A stretch of 64,000 nt of DNA, from positions 49,435 to 113,434 of the forward strand of contig UQSF01000005.1 of the NCBI GenBank assembly GCA_900543625.1. Reading direction: 5' to 3'. Under the pieces are notes generated by a model, which saw nothing but the letters and a program-made list of their open reading frames with translations, was not told the origin of the DNA and searched no databases. The position numbers and the translations under genes are program-made. Origin of the DNA: an uncultured Eubacteriales bacterium. Its GTDB lineage: Bacteria; Bacillota; Clostridia; Oscillospirales; Oscillospiraceae. Positions 34,748 through 43,950 of the stretch are shown here, one piece after another; position 1 is the first letter of the stretch; every line of letters begins with the position of its first letter.

Positions 34748-35893
34748 ATGTACAAATTCACAGAAGAGCAGATCATGATCAGAGACATGGTCCGGGAGTT
34801 CACCAAGAACGAAGTCGCCCCCTATGACAAGGCAATGGACGAAACCTTCTCGTTCAACATGGAGGTCTACCAGCAGATCTACTCCAAGCTTGTCGAGACC
34901 GGTCTGATGGGCATCCACATCCCCGAGCAGTACGGCGGCGGCGGCGGCGACGCCATCACCTCTCAGATCGTTGTCAACGAGCTTGCAAAGGGCAGCGCGA
35001 GCATCGCCCTTTATCTCGACGCAAACTGGCTGGCTTCCGACATGATCCTCGTTCACGGCAGTGACGAGCAGAAGCAGAAGTACCTCCCCCTCGCAGCCGC
35101 AGGCAAGGTCTTCGCCTTCGGCCTGACCGAGGCCTCCGCGGGCTCGGATGCAGCGGGCATCAAGTCCATCGCCGCAAAGCAGGACGACGGCTCGTACATC
35201 CTCAACGGCGGCAAGGCCTGGATCACGAACTCCGGTGTTGCCGACTACTATCTCATCATGGCAAAGACCGATCCCGACGCAGGCGCAAGGGGCATCTCCG
35301 TTTTCATCGTCCCCAAGGATGCAGAAGGTCTGACCATCGGCAAGTTCGAGCACAAAATGGGCATGAGAGGCTCGGCTACCTGCGAGCTGAGCTTTGACAA
35401 CATCCGTATTCCCGAGTGCGACCGCGTCGGCAGAGAGGGTCTGGGCTTCAAGGTCGCCATGATGGCGCTCGACGGTGCCCGCATCTCCATCGGCTCCATT
35501 GCTTCCGGCCTCTCCCAGCACGCGACGGAAATCGCCAAGGCATATGCCAACGAGCGCACCACCTTCGGCAAACCCATCAAGGCGTATCAGGGCATTTCCT
35601 TCAAATTTGCCGATATGGCGGCAAAGGTCCGCGCTATGGATCTGATGGTCTGGGATACTGCCGAAATGAAGGCGAACGGCCAGCGTCATTCGGCAGAGGC
35701 GGCGATGCTCAAGCTCATGAGCTCCAAATGGTGCAAGGAGATCTGCGATGAGTGCATTCAGGTGCTCGGCGGCAACGGCTACAGCGCAGAGTTCCATGTC
35801 GAGCGTCTGTACCGCGACGCGAAGCTGCTCGAGATCGGTGAGGGCACGAGTGAGATCCAGCGCATGGTCATCAGCGGCTCCGTCCTTGGATGA
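34748..35893 (+). CDS. acyl-CoA dehydrogenase, ETF-linked
   Basis: 381 residues, full length. Blocks: GLMGIHIPEQYGGGGG, FGLTEASAGSDAAGI, KAWITNSGVADYY, GARISIGSIASGLSQHA, and IGEGTSEIQRMVISG with Glu365 as catalytic base. GGAGG precedes ATG by 8-9 bases. Immediately followed by etfB and etfA, which will carry electrons to or from its FAD. With the CaiB-like CoA-transferase downstream, the likely direction in an anaerobe is enoyl-CoA reduction (as CaiA does with crotonobetainyl-CoA) or ETF-based electron bifurcation. Substrate cannot be read from sequence. Confidence 0.94.
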   Translation: MYKFTEEQIMIRDMVREFTKNEVAPYDKAMDETFSFNMEVYQQIYSKLVETGLMGIHIPEQYGGGGGDAITSQIVVNELAKGSASIALYLDANWLASDMILVHGSDEQKQKYLPLAAAGKVFAFGLTEASAGSDAAGIKSIAAKQDDGSYILNGGKAWITNSGVADYYLIMAKTDPDAGARGISVFIVPKDAEGLTIGKFEHKMGMRGSATCELSFDNIRIPECDRVGREGLGFKVAMMALDGARISIGSIASGLSQHATEIAKAYANERTTFGKPIKAYQGISFKFADMAAKVRAMDLMVWDTAEMKANGQRHSAEAAMLKLMSSKWCKEICDECIQVLGGNGYSAEFHVERLYRDAKLLEIGEGTSEIQRMVISGSVLG

Positions 35894-35928
35894 CCGGTAC
35901 ACAGCACAGAGCAAATGGAGAGATAGAG

Positions 35929-36711
35929 ATGAAAATACTTGTCTTCGTAAAGCAGGTGCCCGACACGGACGATGTCAAGCTTGACGAGCGCGGCAATCTG
36001 AAGCGCGACGGCGTTGCCAGCATGATCAACCCCCTCGACGCAAACGCAGTCGAGGCCGCCATCCAGCTCAAGGAAAAGTACGGCGCAACGGTCGTTGCGA
36101 TCAGCATGGGGCCTCCTCAGGCAGAGGACGTGCTCAAAAAGGCGCTTGCGCTCGGCTGCGACGAGGCATACCTGCTGTCCGACCGTGCTTTCGGCGGCGC
36201 AGACACCCTCGCCACCGCTTACACCCTTTCCAAAGGCGCCGAAAAGATCGGCGACTACGACCTGCTGCTGTTCGGGCGCCACGCCGTTGACGGCGATACC
36301 GCTCAGACAGGTCCGGCGACCGCAGCCTTTCTCGGCATCCCGCAGGTTACCCTTGCATCGAGCATCGATGTAAAAGACGGCTGGGTCTACTGCGACCGCG
36401 TGCTCGAGGACAGCACCGAGAAGGTGCGCGCAAAGCTCCCGGCACTTGTGACGGTAACAGCGGAGATCAACACGCCCCGTTATCCCACACCGATCAACAT
36501 TATGAAAGCGCTCAAAAAGCCCCGTGCCGTCTGGAACGCGCAGGATCTCGGCGCAGACACGGCGCAGACCGGCATCCCCGGCTCCCCGTCGTCTACCAAA
36601 GTCGTGTTCGAGCCGCCCAAACGCAATACCGACACCACCTACTTTACGGGCAGCGCCGAAGAGATCGCAGCAAAATTCGTTGACATGCTCGAAACAGAGC
36701 ACCTGGTCTGA
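35929..36711 (+). CDS. etfB: electron transfer flavoprotein beta subunit
   Basis: 260 residues from ATG 35929, with GGAGAG upstream. EtfB/FixA motifs: MKILVFVKQVPDTDDVKLDE, NPLDANAVEAAIQLKE, ALALGCDEAYLLSDR, LLFGRHAVDGDTAQTGPATA and RYPTPINIMKALKKP. Forms the ETF heterodimer with EtfA and docks to the acyl-CoA dehydrogenase encoded 35 bases upstream. The DGDTAQTGP block, common in bifurcating or FixA-type ETF, fits an anaerobic role. Confidence 0.95.
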   Translation: MKILVFVKQVPDTDDVKLDERGNLKRDGVASMINPLDANAVEAAIQLKEKYGATVVAISMGPPQAEDVLKKALALGCDEAYLLSDRAFGGADTLATAYTLSKGAEKIGDYDLLLFGRHAVDGDTAQTGPATAAFLGIPQVTLASSIDVKDGWVYCDRVLEDSTEKVRAKLPALVTVTAEINTPRYPTPINIMKALKKPRAVWNAQDLGADTAQTGIPGSPSSTKVVFEPPKRNTDTTYFTGSAEEIAAKFVDMLETEHLV

Positions 36712-36724
36712 GGAGGTTTGGCAA

Positions 36725-37723
36725 ATGGCTAAGGAAGATTACAAAGGCATATGGGTATTTGCCGAACAGCAAAGCGGAACGCTCAATCCTGTGACCTACG
36801 AGCTGCTCGCAAAGGCGCAGGAGCTCAAGGCGCATAACGGTGAAGCGATCACCGCCGTCCTTCTCGGCAGCAAGGTCGCGCATCTGGCAGCCGGTCTCAT
36901 CGCCGGCGGTGCCGATCAGGTCATCGTCGCAGAGCACGAAAACCTTGCATCCTACAGCGCAAGGCCCTATCAGCAGGCGCTCACCGAGCTTGCGGAGAAG
37001 TACAAGCCCTCGATCATCATGTATCCGGCGACCAGCCTCGGCCGCGATTTTGCGCCGCGCATGATGATCTCCCTCAAGACCGGCCTCACCGCCGACGCCA
37101 TCGACCTCGGCTACGATGAAGATGACGTGTTTTATCAGACCACGCCCGCATACGGCGGCAGCATCCTTGCGCACATCGTCATCCTCGAGTGCCGGCCGCA
37201 GATGGTGACCGTTCGTCCGAAGATCTTCACGCCCCTGGAGCCGGACGAAAGCCGCAAGGGCGAGGTCATCACGGAGCACGTCACGGTCGACAAGGAGGCG
37301 TGCTACGAGGTGCTGAATGTCGAGCCGAAGGTCGTTACCGGCGTGCCCATCGATCACGCAGACGTTCTCGTTGCCGGCGGCAGAGGCGTAAAGGACGCGT
37401 CAGAGCTCACGCTTCTCAAGGAGCTTGCAGACCTCCTCGGCGGTCAGCTTGCCGCCTCCCGACCCCTGGTCGACAACGGATTTCTGCCGCACGATGCTCA
37501 GATCGGCCAGTCCGGCACCGCCGTCAAGCCCAACATGATCATCAACGTCGCCATCTCCGGCTCCGTGCAGTATCAGGTCGGCATGCAGAACGCCAAGTGC
37601 ATCGTCAGCATCAACCACAACGCAGCCTCTCCGATCTTTGACATCTCCCACTACGGCGCAGTGGCCGACTTCAAGGCCGTCCTGCCTGCCGTCATCGCAG
37701 AAATCAAAAACCGCAGAGCATAA
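36725..37723 (+). CDS. etfA: electron transfer flavoprotein alpha subunit
   Basis: 332 residues from ATG 36725, GAGGAGG 7 bases upstream and 13 bases after etfB. The C-terminal FAD-binding domain is clear: LVAGGRGVKDASELTLLKELADLLGG, ASRPLVDNGF, QIGQSGTAVKPN, AISGSVQYQVGM and IVSINHNAASPIFDISHYGAVADF. Holds FAD and mediates electron flow between the dehydrogenase and its redox partner. No ferredoxin-type N-terminal extension is seen. Confidence 0.95.
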   Translation: MAKEDYKGIWVFAEQQSGTLNPVTYELLAKAQELKAHNGEAITAVLLGSKVAHLAAGLIAGGADQVIVAEHENLASYSARPYQQALTELAEKYKPSIIMYPATSLGRDFAPRMMISLKTGLTADAIDLGYDEDDVFYQTTPAYGGSILAHIVILECRPQMVTVRPKIFTPLEPDESRKGEVITEHVTVDKEACYEVLNVEPKVVTGVPIDHADVLVAGGRGVKDASELTLLKELADLLGGQLAASRPLVDNGFLPHDAQIGQSGTAVKPNMIINVAISGSVQYQVGMQNAKCIVSINHNAASPIFDISHYGAVADFKAVLPAVIAEIKNRRA

Positions 37724-37817
37724 CAGACACACGCTGCGGTCACCGCACCCCCCGGCGGCCGCAGCATATCATGAGACTATTTTGTTAAAAAAATTATTAC
37801 AAAAGGAGATTATTCAA

Positions 37818-39074
37818 ATGAGCGAACGTAAACAGATCATCCCTCAGTACGGTCCTTTTGCAGGCATGCGCGTGATCGATTCCGGCTCTCTGATCGCAAT
37901 GCCTTACGCAGCCACACTGCTTGCCGACTTCGGCGCAGAGGTCATCCACATCGAACGCCCCGGCGTCGGCGACACGCTCCGTGTCCTCGCTCCTTTTGCA
38001 AAAGAGGACGGCAAGACCGTCAGCACCTCCTGGGCGCAGGACGGCCGCAACAAGCTCTCGCTTTCCCTTGAGCTGAACCTGAAGCATCCCGAGGTCAAGG
38101 AGCTGTTCTTCGGCCTGATCAAGGAAGCCGACGTGTTCATGGAAAACATGGTTTGGCTCGAAAAGCTTGGCATCCGTGACGAGGAGCTGCTCGAGGTGAA
38201 CCCCAAGCTCATCATCGCCCACATCAGCGGCTACGGCAACCCGAGATTCGGCGGCCTGCCCGAGTACTGCGACCGCGCATCCTACGACATGATCGGTCAG
38301 GCGTTCTCCGGCTGGATGGGCCTCAACGGCGAAAAGGGCGGTGAGCCCGTCGTCGGCAAGCCCTGGCTCAACGACTTCACCTCCGCATACGCCACCGTGT
38401 TTGCGGTTCTGGCTGCATACATTAACGTCCTCAAGGGCGGCGACGGCCAGATCGTCGACATCGCGCAGTTCGAGGTTCAGGCGAGCTACTGCTGCGACCT
38501 GTACACCTCCTACACCATGGCCGGCCGCGAGAACACCCGCTCCGGCAACAAGTCCGCAGCCTTCCAGCCCTACGGCCTGTTCAAGTCCAAGGACGGCTAC
38601 GATGTCGCGCTCGGCGCGTTCGGCCCCGGCGTCTACAAGAGAGCCATTCAGGCAATGAATCTCGACCTTGAGTACTTCAACTACAAGGATTGCTCCTCCG
38701 GAATCGAAGCCGTCGCCTCCGAGAAGGGCAGAGAACTCGACGCAAAGACCATCGAATGGTGCGCAGCCCGCACCGCACAGGAGATCGAGGACGCAATGGC
38801 GCAGTTCAAGGTCCCGTGCAGCCGTGTCATGGGTGCAAAGGACTGCCTCGCAAACGAGCATTATCAGAAGCGCAACGACTTCATCAAGTACGAGGATCAG
38901 ACGCTCGGCAAGGAAGTCACCGCATTCGGCATCGTCCCCAAGATGTCCGGCACCCCGGGCCAGGTCTGGCGCGGCGCTCCGAGCCTCGGTCAGGACACGA
39001 ACACGATCCTCAAGGAGCTGCTCGGCTATGATGACGCCAAGATCGCAGACCTGAAGGAAAAGAATCTTATTTAA
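37818..39074 (+). CDS. class III (CaiB/BaiF) CoA-transferase
   Basis: 418 residues from ATG 37818, with AAAGGAG 10 bases upstream. Class III CoA-transferases move CoA between carboxylic acids through an enzyme-linked aspartyl thioester; by position Asp186 in KPWLNDFTSAY is the nucleophile. It resembles CaiB of carnitine metabolism in several blocks (NPKLIIAHISGYG, QAFSGWMGLNG, and the tail PKMSGTPGQVWRGAPSLGQDT). Paired with acyl-CoA dehydrogenase and ETF it could activate an enoate, which is then reduced, and recycle CoA from the product. Carnitine-like, aromatic acrylate or bile-acid substrates are all possible. Confidence 0.92.
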   Translation: MSERKQIIPQYGPFAGMRVIDSGSLIAMPYAATLLADFGAEVIHIERPGVGDTLRVLAPFAKEDGKTVSTSWAQDGRNKLSLSLELNLKHPEVKELFFGLIKEADVFMENMVWLEKLGIRDEELLEVNPKLIIAHISGYGNPRFGGLPEYCDRASYDMIGQAFSGWMGLNGEKGGEPVVGKPWLNDFTSAYATVFAVLAAYINVLKGGDGQIVDIAQFEVQASYCCDLYTSYTMAGRENTRSGNKSAAFQPYGLFKSKDGYDVALGAFGPGVYKRAIQAMNLDLEYFNYKDCSSGIEAVASEKGRELDAKTIEWCAARTAQEIEDAMAQFKVPCSRVMGAKDCLANEHYQKRNDFIKYEDQTLGKEVTAFGIVPKMSGTPGQVWRGAPSLGQDTNTILKELLGYDDAKIADLKEKNLI

Positions 39075-39105
39075 GTCATTTTCTTCTTCTCGTCTCTCCC
39101 CCTCG

Positions 39106-39133
39106 CTCCACAGGGCATCCGCCCTGTGGAGCA
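39106..39133 (+). terminator. hairpin after CoA-transferase gene
   Basis: 12-bp perfect stem (GCTCCACAGGGC and complement) with a 4-base loop, 31 bases after the stop; no T-run follows. Confidence 0.6.
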
Positions 39134-39319
39134 CCATCCCGTGAGGCATGCCACTTCCATGCGAGGACAAATCCCATACCGCTCAGAGCATCAGCCAATC
39201 ACGCCCACACATGAGCCTTTCATATACGCTGCACGCACCCTTTCATCCACAATTCCCCTTCCCCCCCATTCACACTCCTTCACCGGTTTGGTCTGCGTTT
39301 TCATGTGGCGCAGACAGCC

Positions 39320-39354
39320 AAATACCCCGACGATCTGCTATCGTCGGGGTATTT
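39320..39354. terminator. bidirectional terminator
   Basis: 15-bp stem (AAATACCCCGACGAT and complement), 5-base loop, followed by a T-rich stretch. It separates the converging CoA-transferase and VWA genes. The 39134-39319 stretch holds no gene. Confidence 0.85.
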
Positions 39355-39386
39355 CTTTCTCCTGTGTGTGCCGCGCCGTCCGCCGT

Positions 39387-41486
39387 TCAGCGCACAAGCT
39401 TCATGAGCAGGCGCTCAAACTCGCCGAGCATACCCACGGAATCGGCAAAGAGGATGCTCTTTTCATACATCCGGCGGTAAGCGTCCACGTTCTCGTCCGT
39501 GCGCGCGGTGTAGATGATCGGGATCACAAGCAGTCCCCGGCGGCGCGCCGCCTGCACGGCCGTGCGCACGTCGTCGATCGCCTCCGCCTCGCTGAAATAG
39601 CCGGACGGCAGGCCGTCGGAAAGCACCACGAGGATCTTGCGGCGCTCGGTGCGCTTGGCGAGATCGAGCGCGGCGGCGCGGATGGAATAGCCGTCCTTAT
39701 TGCCGTTTCCGGCGGCGATCTGCGTCATGGCATCGATGCAGCGGCTGCCGATCTCTTTCTGGTCAAAATCCTTGATGACGCAGTGCTGCACAGCGTTCGT
39801 GCCGCCGTCAAAGGCGACGATCTTCGTATAGGCGATGCCCTTGAGCGCCTCCTCCATGATCGCGGCCGTTGCCAGCGCCGTGAAGAGCTTGGACTGCCCG
39901 CCGCCGACGCCGGAGCCCATGCTGCCGCTGCGGTCGATGAGCAGGTAAAACGCCGTCTCGCGCTGCGACGGCGGCGCCTTGCGGCGAAAAACGTCCTTGG
40001 CATCGAGCGGAACTTTCCACAGCTCCCGCTGTGAGAGCGCACCGGTGCGCTGACCGGCACTGCGCTCACGCTGCTGACGCAGGAGCTTGTCAAGCCGGTG
40101 ATGCAGCGCCTTGGCACGCTCGGAAAACGCCGGCGGCAGCCGACCGCCGGACGGCGTGATATACGTCTCGGTGAAGGTCAGACCGGCATAGCGCGCGGCA
40201 AGCTCCTGCCGCTCGCCTGCGTCCAGGCGCGCGGCGTGCGGCGCGGCAACGTTCAGCTGCCGCTCGATCTCTCTCTCGCGTGTGAGCTCCTGCGCGGCGT
40301 TTGAGAGCATGGCGTCCAGCTCAGCCGCGCTGAGCGCAAAGCCGCGGTGCGCGCTCCAGCCCGTGCCAAGCACCTCGCGCAGGCTTTCCGGCCCACCGGA
40401 GGCGGCCTTCTGTGCGGCGGAAACGCCGTCTGACGTGGTGGCGCTTGCTCCGCTCTGCCCGTGGTTTCCACTGCGGCCGACGCTCGACGAGCGCCCGCGG
40501 TCCTCCCTGCCGTTCGTACCGGCAGAGCCGCCCGACTTGACCTCCTGACTCGCAAGGCTGCCGCTCATGTCGCCATAGCGCTCGGAATTATCCCCGCTAC
40601 CGCCGCCCGCGCTGTCGCCCTTGTCCAGCTCGGTGTCCTCTCCGTCGGCGGAGGGGCCGCTGCGCGCCGCGTCCTGCGCCTCGCTGCGCAGGCGGAGGCG
40701 GCCGTCGCAGCCGTCGCCGAGGGCTTCCGCGCGCTCTGCCTCGCTGAAGGCGTAATCCACGCACTGCGATGCGATGCGCGCGCGGGCATCATCGTCCGCC
40801 TCGCGGCACAGGCGCGCAAGCTCCGGCGCAAGCGTCGTGAGCGTTTGGCGGCAATGCTGCGCGCACGCGGCGGCAGAGGGCGCAAGGATCGCCGCCTCCA
40901 CCTGCGCACACACGGACTGCAGCGCCGGCGTCCGGCACGGGATGCCCGTGAGGGCAAACGCCTCCAGCTCGTCAAGCAGCGCCTCGAGCGCGCTGCCGGG
41001 CGCAGCGGCTTCCAGCTGCGCATAGCACACGAAGCGCAGCAGCGGCAGATAGCCGGGAAAGCGGCGGCAGAGGATGTTATCCGTGCGCGCCTGCTCCAGA
41101 ATGTTCAAAATGCGCTGACCGAGCAGTGCGCCGTGCTCCGGCGTGAGGGCATAGTGCTCGTGAAAATACGTACCGGAAAATGCACGCACCGCCGCGCACA
41201 CGTCGCGGTCGGAGCTGCCGTCATGCTGAAGCTCGCGCGCGAGCAGTACGCGCAGTGCAGCTGTCCAGTGGCGGGCATCAAAATCCGCGCGCAGCAGATA
41301 TGCAGCCCCGCCGACGGTGACGGACGTGCCGTCCGTCGTGCAGCGCAAGCTGTCGTCCGGCGTGACCGTGTCGATGCGGATGTTGTCCGGCACGAGCAGC
41401 GCGAGGCTGCGCCGGAGCAGCGGCGCGATGGGTTCACTCGCCAGAAACGCCCGGTAGCGCGCCAGTGCAGCGTCAAACCCGTCCAT
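39387..41486 (-). CDS. VWA-domain protein, MoxR partner
   Basis: 699 residues. The N-terminal half (1-265) is helical, with no known motif. A low-complexity Gly/Ser/Asp linker spans about 270-370. The C-terminal von Willebrand A domain carries the MIDAS motif DRSGSMG (from about residue 518) and LVVLSDGLPSG. This CobT/NorD-like layout acts with a MoxR-type AAA+ ATPase to remodel or insert metals into target proteins. It overlaps the AAA+ gene by 14 bases, so the two are coupled. Confidence 0.85.
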   Translation of the reverse strand: MDGFDAALARYRAFLASEPIAPLLRRSLALLVPDNIRIDTVTPDDSLRCTTDGTSVTVGGAAYLLRADFDARHWTAALRVLLARELQHDGSSDRDVCAAVRAFSGTYFHEHYALTPEHGALLGQRILNILEQARTDNILCRRFPGYLPLLRFVCYAQLEAAAPGSALEALLDELEAFALTGIPCRTPALQSVCAQVEAAILAPSAAACAQHCRQTLTTLAPELARLCREADDDARARIASQCVDYAFSEAERAEALGDGCDGRLRLRSEAQDAARSGPSADGEDTELDKGDSAGGGSGDNSERYGDMSGSLASQEVKSGGSAGTNGREDRGRSSSVGRSGNHGQSGASATTSDGVSAAQKAASGGPESLREVLGTGWSAHRGFALSAAELDAMLSNAAQELTREREIERQLNVAAPHAARLDAGERQELAARYAGLTFTETYITPSGGRLPPAFSERAKALHHRLDKLLRQQRERSAGQRTGALSQRELWKVPLDAKDVFRRKAPPSQRETAFYLLIDRSGSMGSGVGGGQSKLFTALATAAIMEEALKGIAYTKIVAFDGGTNAVQHCVIKDFDQKEIGSRCIDAMTQIAAGNGNKDGYSIRAAALDLAKRTERRKILVVLSDGLPSGYFSEAEAIDDVRTAVQAARRRGLLVIPIIYTARTDENVDAYRRMYEKSILFADSVGMLGEFERLLMKLVR

Positions 41487-42795
41487 CCTGCGGCACCATG
41501 CTCTCGATAAGCTCCGTCAGCTGCAGGCGGGTATAGGCGTCCTGCGGCTTGGAGGCCACGTTGTCCAGCAAGCCCCAGCGCAGACCGAGCAGCGGCTCTG
41601 CGCGCAGGGCATCGATAAAGCCGCGGATCGTCATCGCGTCCGGCTCAAGGCCGCCGGCGCTGCGGATGCGGTCGCGGATGGCACAGTAGACATAGTCGCA
41701 GATGTTCAGGCTCACGCCGCTCGCCTCGGGCACGACGCGGCGCAGCACGTCCACAATGGTCTCCGGCTCTGCGATGTGGATGGGCGTGAAGCGATCGATC
41801 GTCGCCTCGTTCATGAAGTTCGTACCGGCGTAGTCCTCATTCATCGTGATCGTGAACGCCGAGTGCGGGTGCATCTGCACGAGACCGTAGCCGGGCACCT
41901 GGATCTGGCGCGCGGCGTCGGTCAGCGAGTGGAGCACGTCGGCGCACTCGGGCTTGATGGTGTTGCCCTCGTCGAGTACGACATCCGCACCCGCGGCCAG
42001 ATAGCGCAGCATATCGCTCAGGCGATAGCGCATGGTGCCGTTTTCGATCGTCGGCCCGCCGAGCAGGTCGAGCTTGTCGAGCTCGGCATTGCCCTGCATG
42101 CGGTACTGCGGCACGTTGAGCAGCCAGTCCACCGTCTGGATGAGCGTGTTTTTGCCGCAGCCCTTGCTGCCGACCAGCCGCAGATGCAGCCCCGACAGGC
42201 GGTAGGCCAGCGCGCGCGTGAGCGCCCCGAAGCTGTCGGCCTGCACATAGCGCACCGGCGGGTCGGGCACCATTTCGGGGTACTCCGGCAGGGAGAACAT
42301 TCCGGCGAACACGCGCAGGATGATTGCCTCCGGCACAGCCTGCTCGAGCAGGTACTCAGCGCGTGCGGTCAGTGCCTCCGCGCTCGCACAGCCGCGCGCC
42401 GCCGCCCCGTCGATCGCCGCACGCACCGCCGCGCTGAGTGCGTCGCCGCAGCGGTATTCGGCGAGAAAGCCCCACACATCCGGCGTGTCGCTGTCGCACG
42501 GCTCGCCCGCAGAATCGCACAGCGCCGTGATCCGCGCCCGCACGGGCGCAGTGCGCAGCAGCGCCGTGAGCGCCTCAGACGGCGCGGACACGATGCCCAC
42601 ACGCGAGAACAGGTCCCCCGCCGCCGCCTCGCTCAGGCAGCACACGGGCAGCGGCTCGCCCTCGACCCGGCAGAGCACGACCTCCGGCCACGCATGGTGC
42701 TCCTGCGCGCAGAGCGAGCGCAGGAAGTCGAGCTTCATCGGTGCTTTCAGATTGCTGCCGCCGCAGACGGCGGTCTCATATTGCAGCGTATGCAT
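41473..42795 (-). CDS. MoxR-family AAA+ ATPase
   Basis: 440 residues. Residues 1-180 are a family-specific N-terminal region. AAA+ core: Walker A GSKGCGKNT (about 208), Walker B DVVLDEGN (about 270), sensor region FTITMNEDYAGTNFMNEATIDRF. Resembles CobS/NorQ-type MoxR proteins that pair with VWA proteins; the client is unknown. Lies 17 bases after the LRR gene. A GGCGG site stands before ATG. Confidence 0.87.
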   Translation of the reverse strand: MHTLQYETAVCGGSNLKAPMKLDFLRSLCAQEHHAWPEVVLCRVEGEPLPVCCLSEAAAGDLFSRVGIVSAPSEALTALLRTAPVRARITALCDSAGEPCDSDTPDVWGFLAEYRCGDALSAAVRAAIDGAAARGCASAEALTARAEYLLEQAVPEAIILRVFAGMFSLPEYPEMVPDPPVRYVQADSFGALTRALAYRLSGLHLRLVGSKGCGKNTLIQTVDWLLNVPQYRMQGNAELDKLDLLGGPTIENGTMRYRLSDMLRYLAAGADVVLDEGNTIKPECADVLHSLTDAARQIQVPGYGLVQMHPHSAFTITMNEDYAGTNFMNEATIDRFTPIHIAEPETIVDVLRRVVPEASGVSLNICDYVYCAIRDRIRSAGGLEPDAMTIRGFIDALRAEPLLGLRWGLLDNVASKPQDAYTRLQLTELIESMVPQDGRV

Positions 42796-42812
42796 ATCTC
42801 ATTCCGCCTTTC

Positions 42813-43688
42813 TCAGTTGCCGCGCACGGCGCCCCACGGAAAGCCCTTCGCGCCGCCGTGGTAAATGACGCGCCGCACATTCAAAAACGCGCAGCGGCCG
42901 ATGCGCTCCACGCCGTCGGGGATGACGACCGTGTCCAGATTGCTGCACTGGTAAAATGCCTCGTCGTGGATCTCGCGGACGCTGTCCGGGATGACGATGC
43001 CCGTCAGACCGATGCAGCGCGAGAACACGCCCTCCGGGATGACGGTGAGCCCCTGCGGAAGATTGACCCGGCGCAGGTGCACCTTATCATAAAACGCATA
43101 TGGCTCGATCGTCTCGACACTGTCCGGAATGACGAGCGTATTTAAATATGTGTACGACACCATGGCGTAGGCAGCGAGCGTGCGCACGCGCACCCCGTCG
43201 ACCGACGAGGGCAGCTCGAGCACTGTGCCGGCGTTGAAGCAACCGTCCGTGCCGATGCGCCCGGTCGCGGCGTCAAAGACAAAATTCTGCGCCGCAGCCT
43301 GCGCCGCCGTGACCGGATGGGTATCCCACGGGCGCTCGCGCAGCCAGACGGCAATATCCGCCTGCGTTTGCCGGCGCTTTTGCGCGAGGTAGTCCTGCAT
43401 CTGCCGCAGCGAGCACTGCTGCGAGAAAAAGACCGCCAGATCCTCGGCCTCCAACGGGATGGAAAAGCCCTTCGGCAGCTCGAGCCCGAGTTGCATGGCA
43501 AGGATCCGGCGGACATCGCCGCACGCATCGTCATAGCGTGAGAGCACCTTCTGATCGCAGACGAAGGGCATGTCCAGCCGCGACGCCTCGATGCCGCCGG
43601 CCGTCAAAAGGCCCGCGAAGCCGTGCGCGCGATCCAAGATCTTTTTTACGTCGCGAAACTGCGTGCTCTGGTAAAGAAGCATCTCCAT
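42813..43688 (-). CDS. leucine-rich repeat (BspA/LRR_5 type) protein
   Basis: 291 residues without signal peptide. The N-terminal 130 residues are helical. From about residue 165 there are four or five LRR_5 units of about 23 residues (LVIPDSVETIEPYAFYD, VNLPQGLTVIPEGVFSRC, IVIPDSVREIHDEAFYQC, VVIPDGVERIGRCAF). Such repeats mediate binding. As first gene of the MoxR-VWA operon it may be the client or a recruiting factor. GGAGGG precedes ATG by 8 bases. Confidence 0.82.
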   Translation of the reverse strand: MEMLLYQSTQFRDVKKILDRAHGFAGLLTAGGIEASRLDMPFVCDQKVLSRYDDACGDVRRILAMQLGLELPKGFSIPLEAEDLAVFFSQQCSLRQMQDYLAQKRRQTQADIAVWLRERPWDTHPVTAAQAAAQNFVFDAATGRIGTDGCFNAGTVLELPSSVDGVRVRTLAAYAMVSYTYLNTLVIPDSVETIEPYAFYDKVHLRRVNLPQGLTVIPEGVFSRCIGLTGIVIPDSVREIHDEAFYQCSNLDTVVIPDGVERIGRCAFLNVRRVIYHGGAKGFPWGAVRGN

Positions 43689-43850
43689 CGCGTGATCCCT
43701 CCCGTCGGTTCGGAACGCTTTTTGTTATAAAACTATCATACAGGTGCAAGGTGTATTCTTCCGTAACATTTGCTGCACAGATTTCGGTTTCCTTGTCTCT
43801 TTCCCGGCGGATCGGGTATTTTTTGTACACGCTGTACACAGTTTATTCAC

Positions 43851-43879
43851 TGGACAGGCGTTTCCAGTTGTGGTAAACT
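43851..43879 (+). promoter_or_regulatory. promoter of ftsH
   Basis: TGGACA (43851-43856) and TAAACT (43874-43879), 17-base spacing, about 70 bases upstream of the ftsH start. The 43689-43850 stretch is otherwise non-coding divergent leader. Confidence 0.7.
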
Positions 43880-43950
43880 AAAGTTACGTTACACGAGTCC
43901 GGAAAATGCACACGCAGTACACATATATTTTGAATAAAGGAAGCATACGC

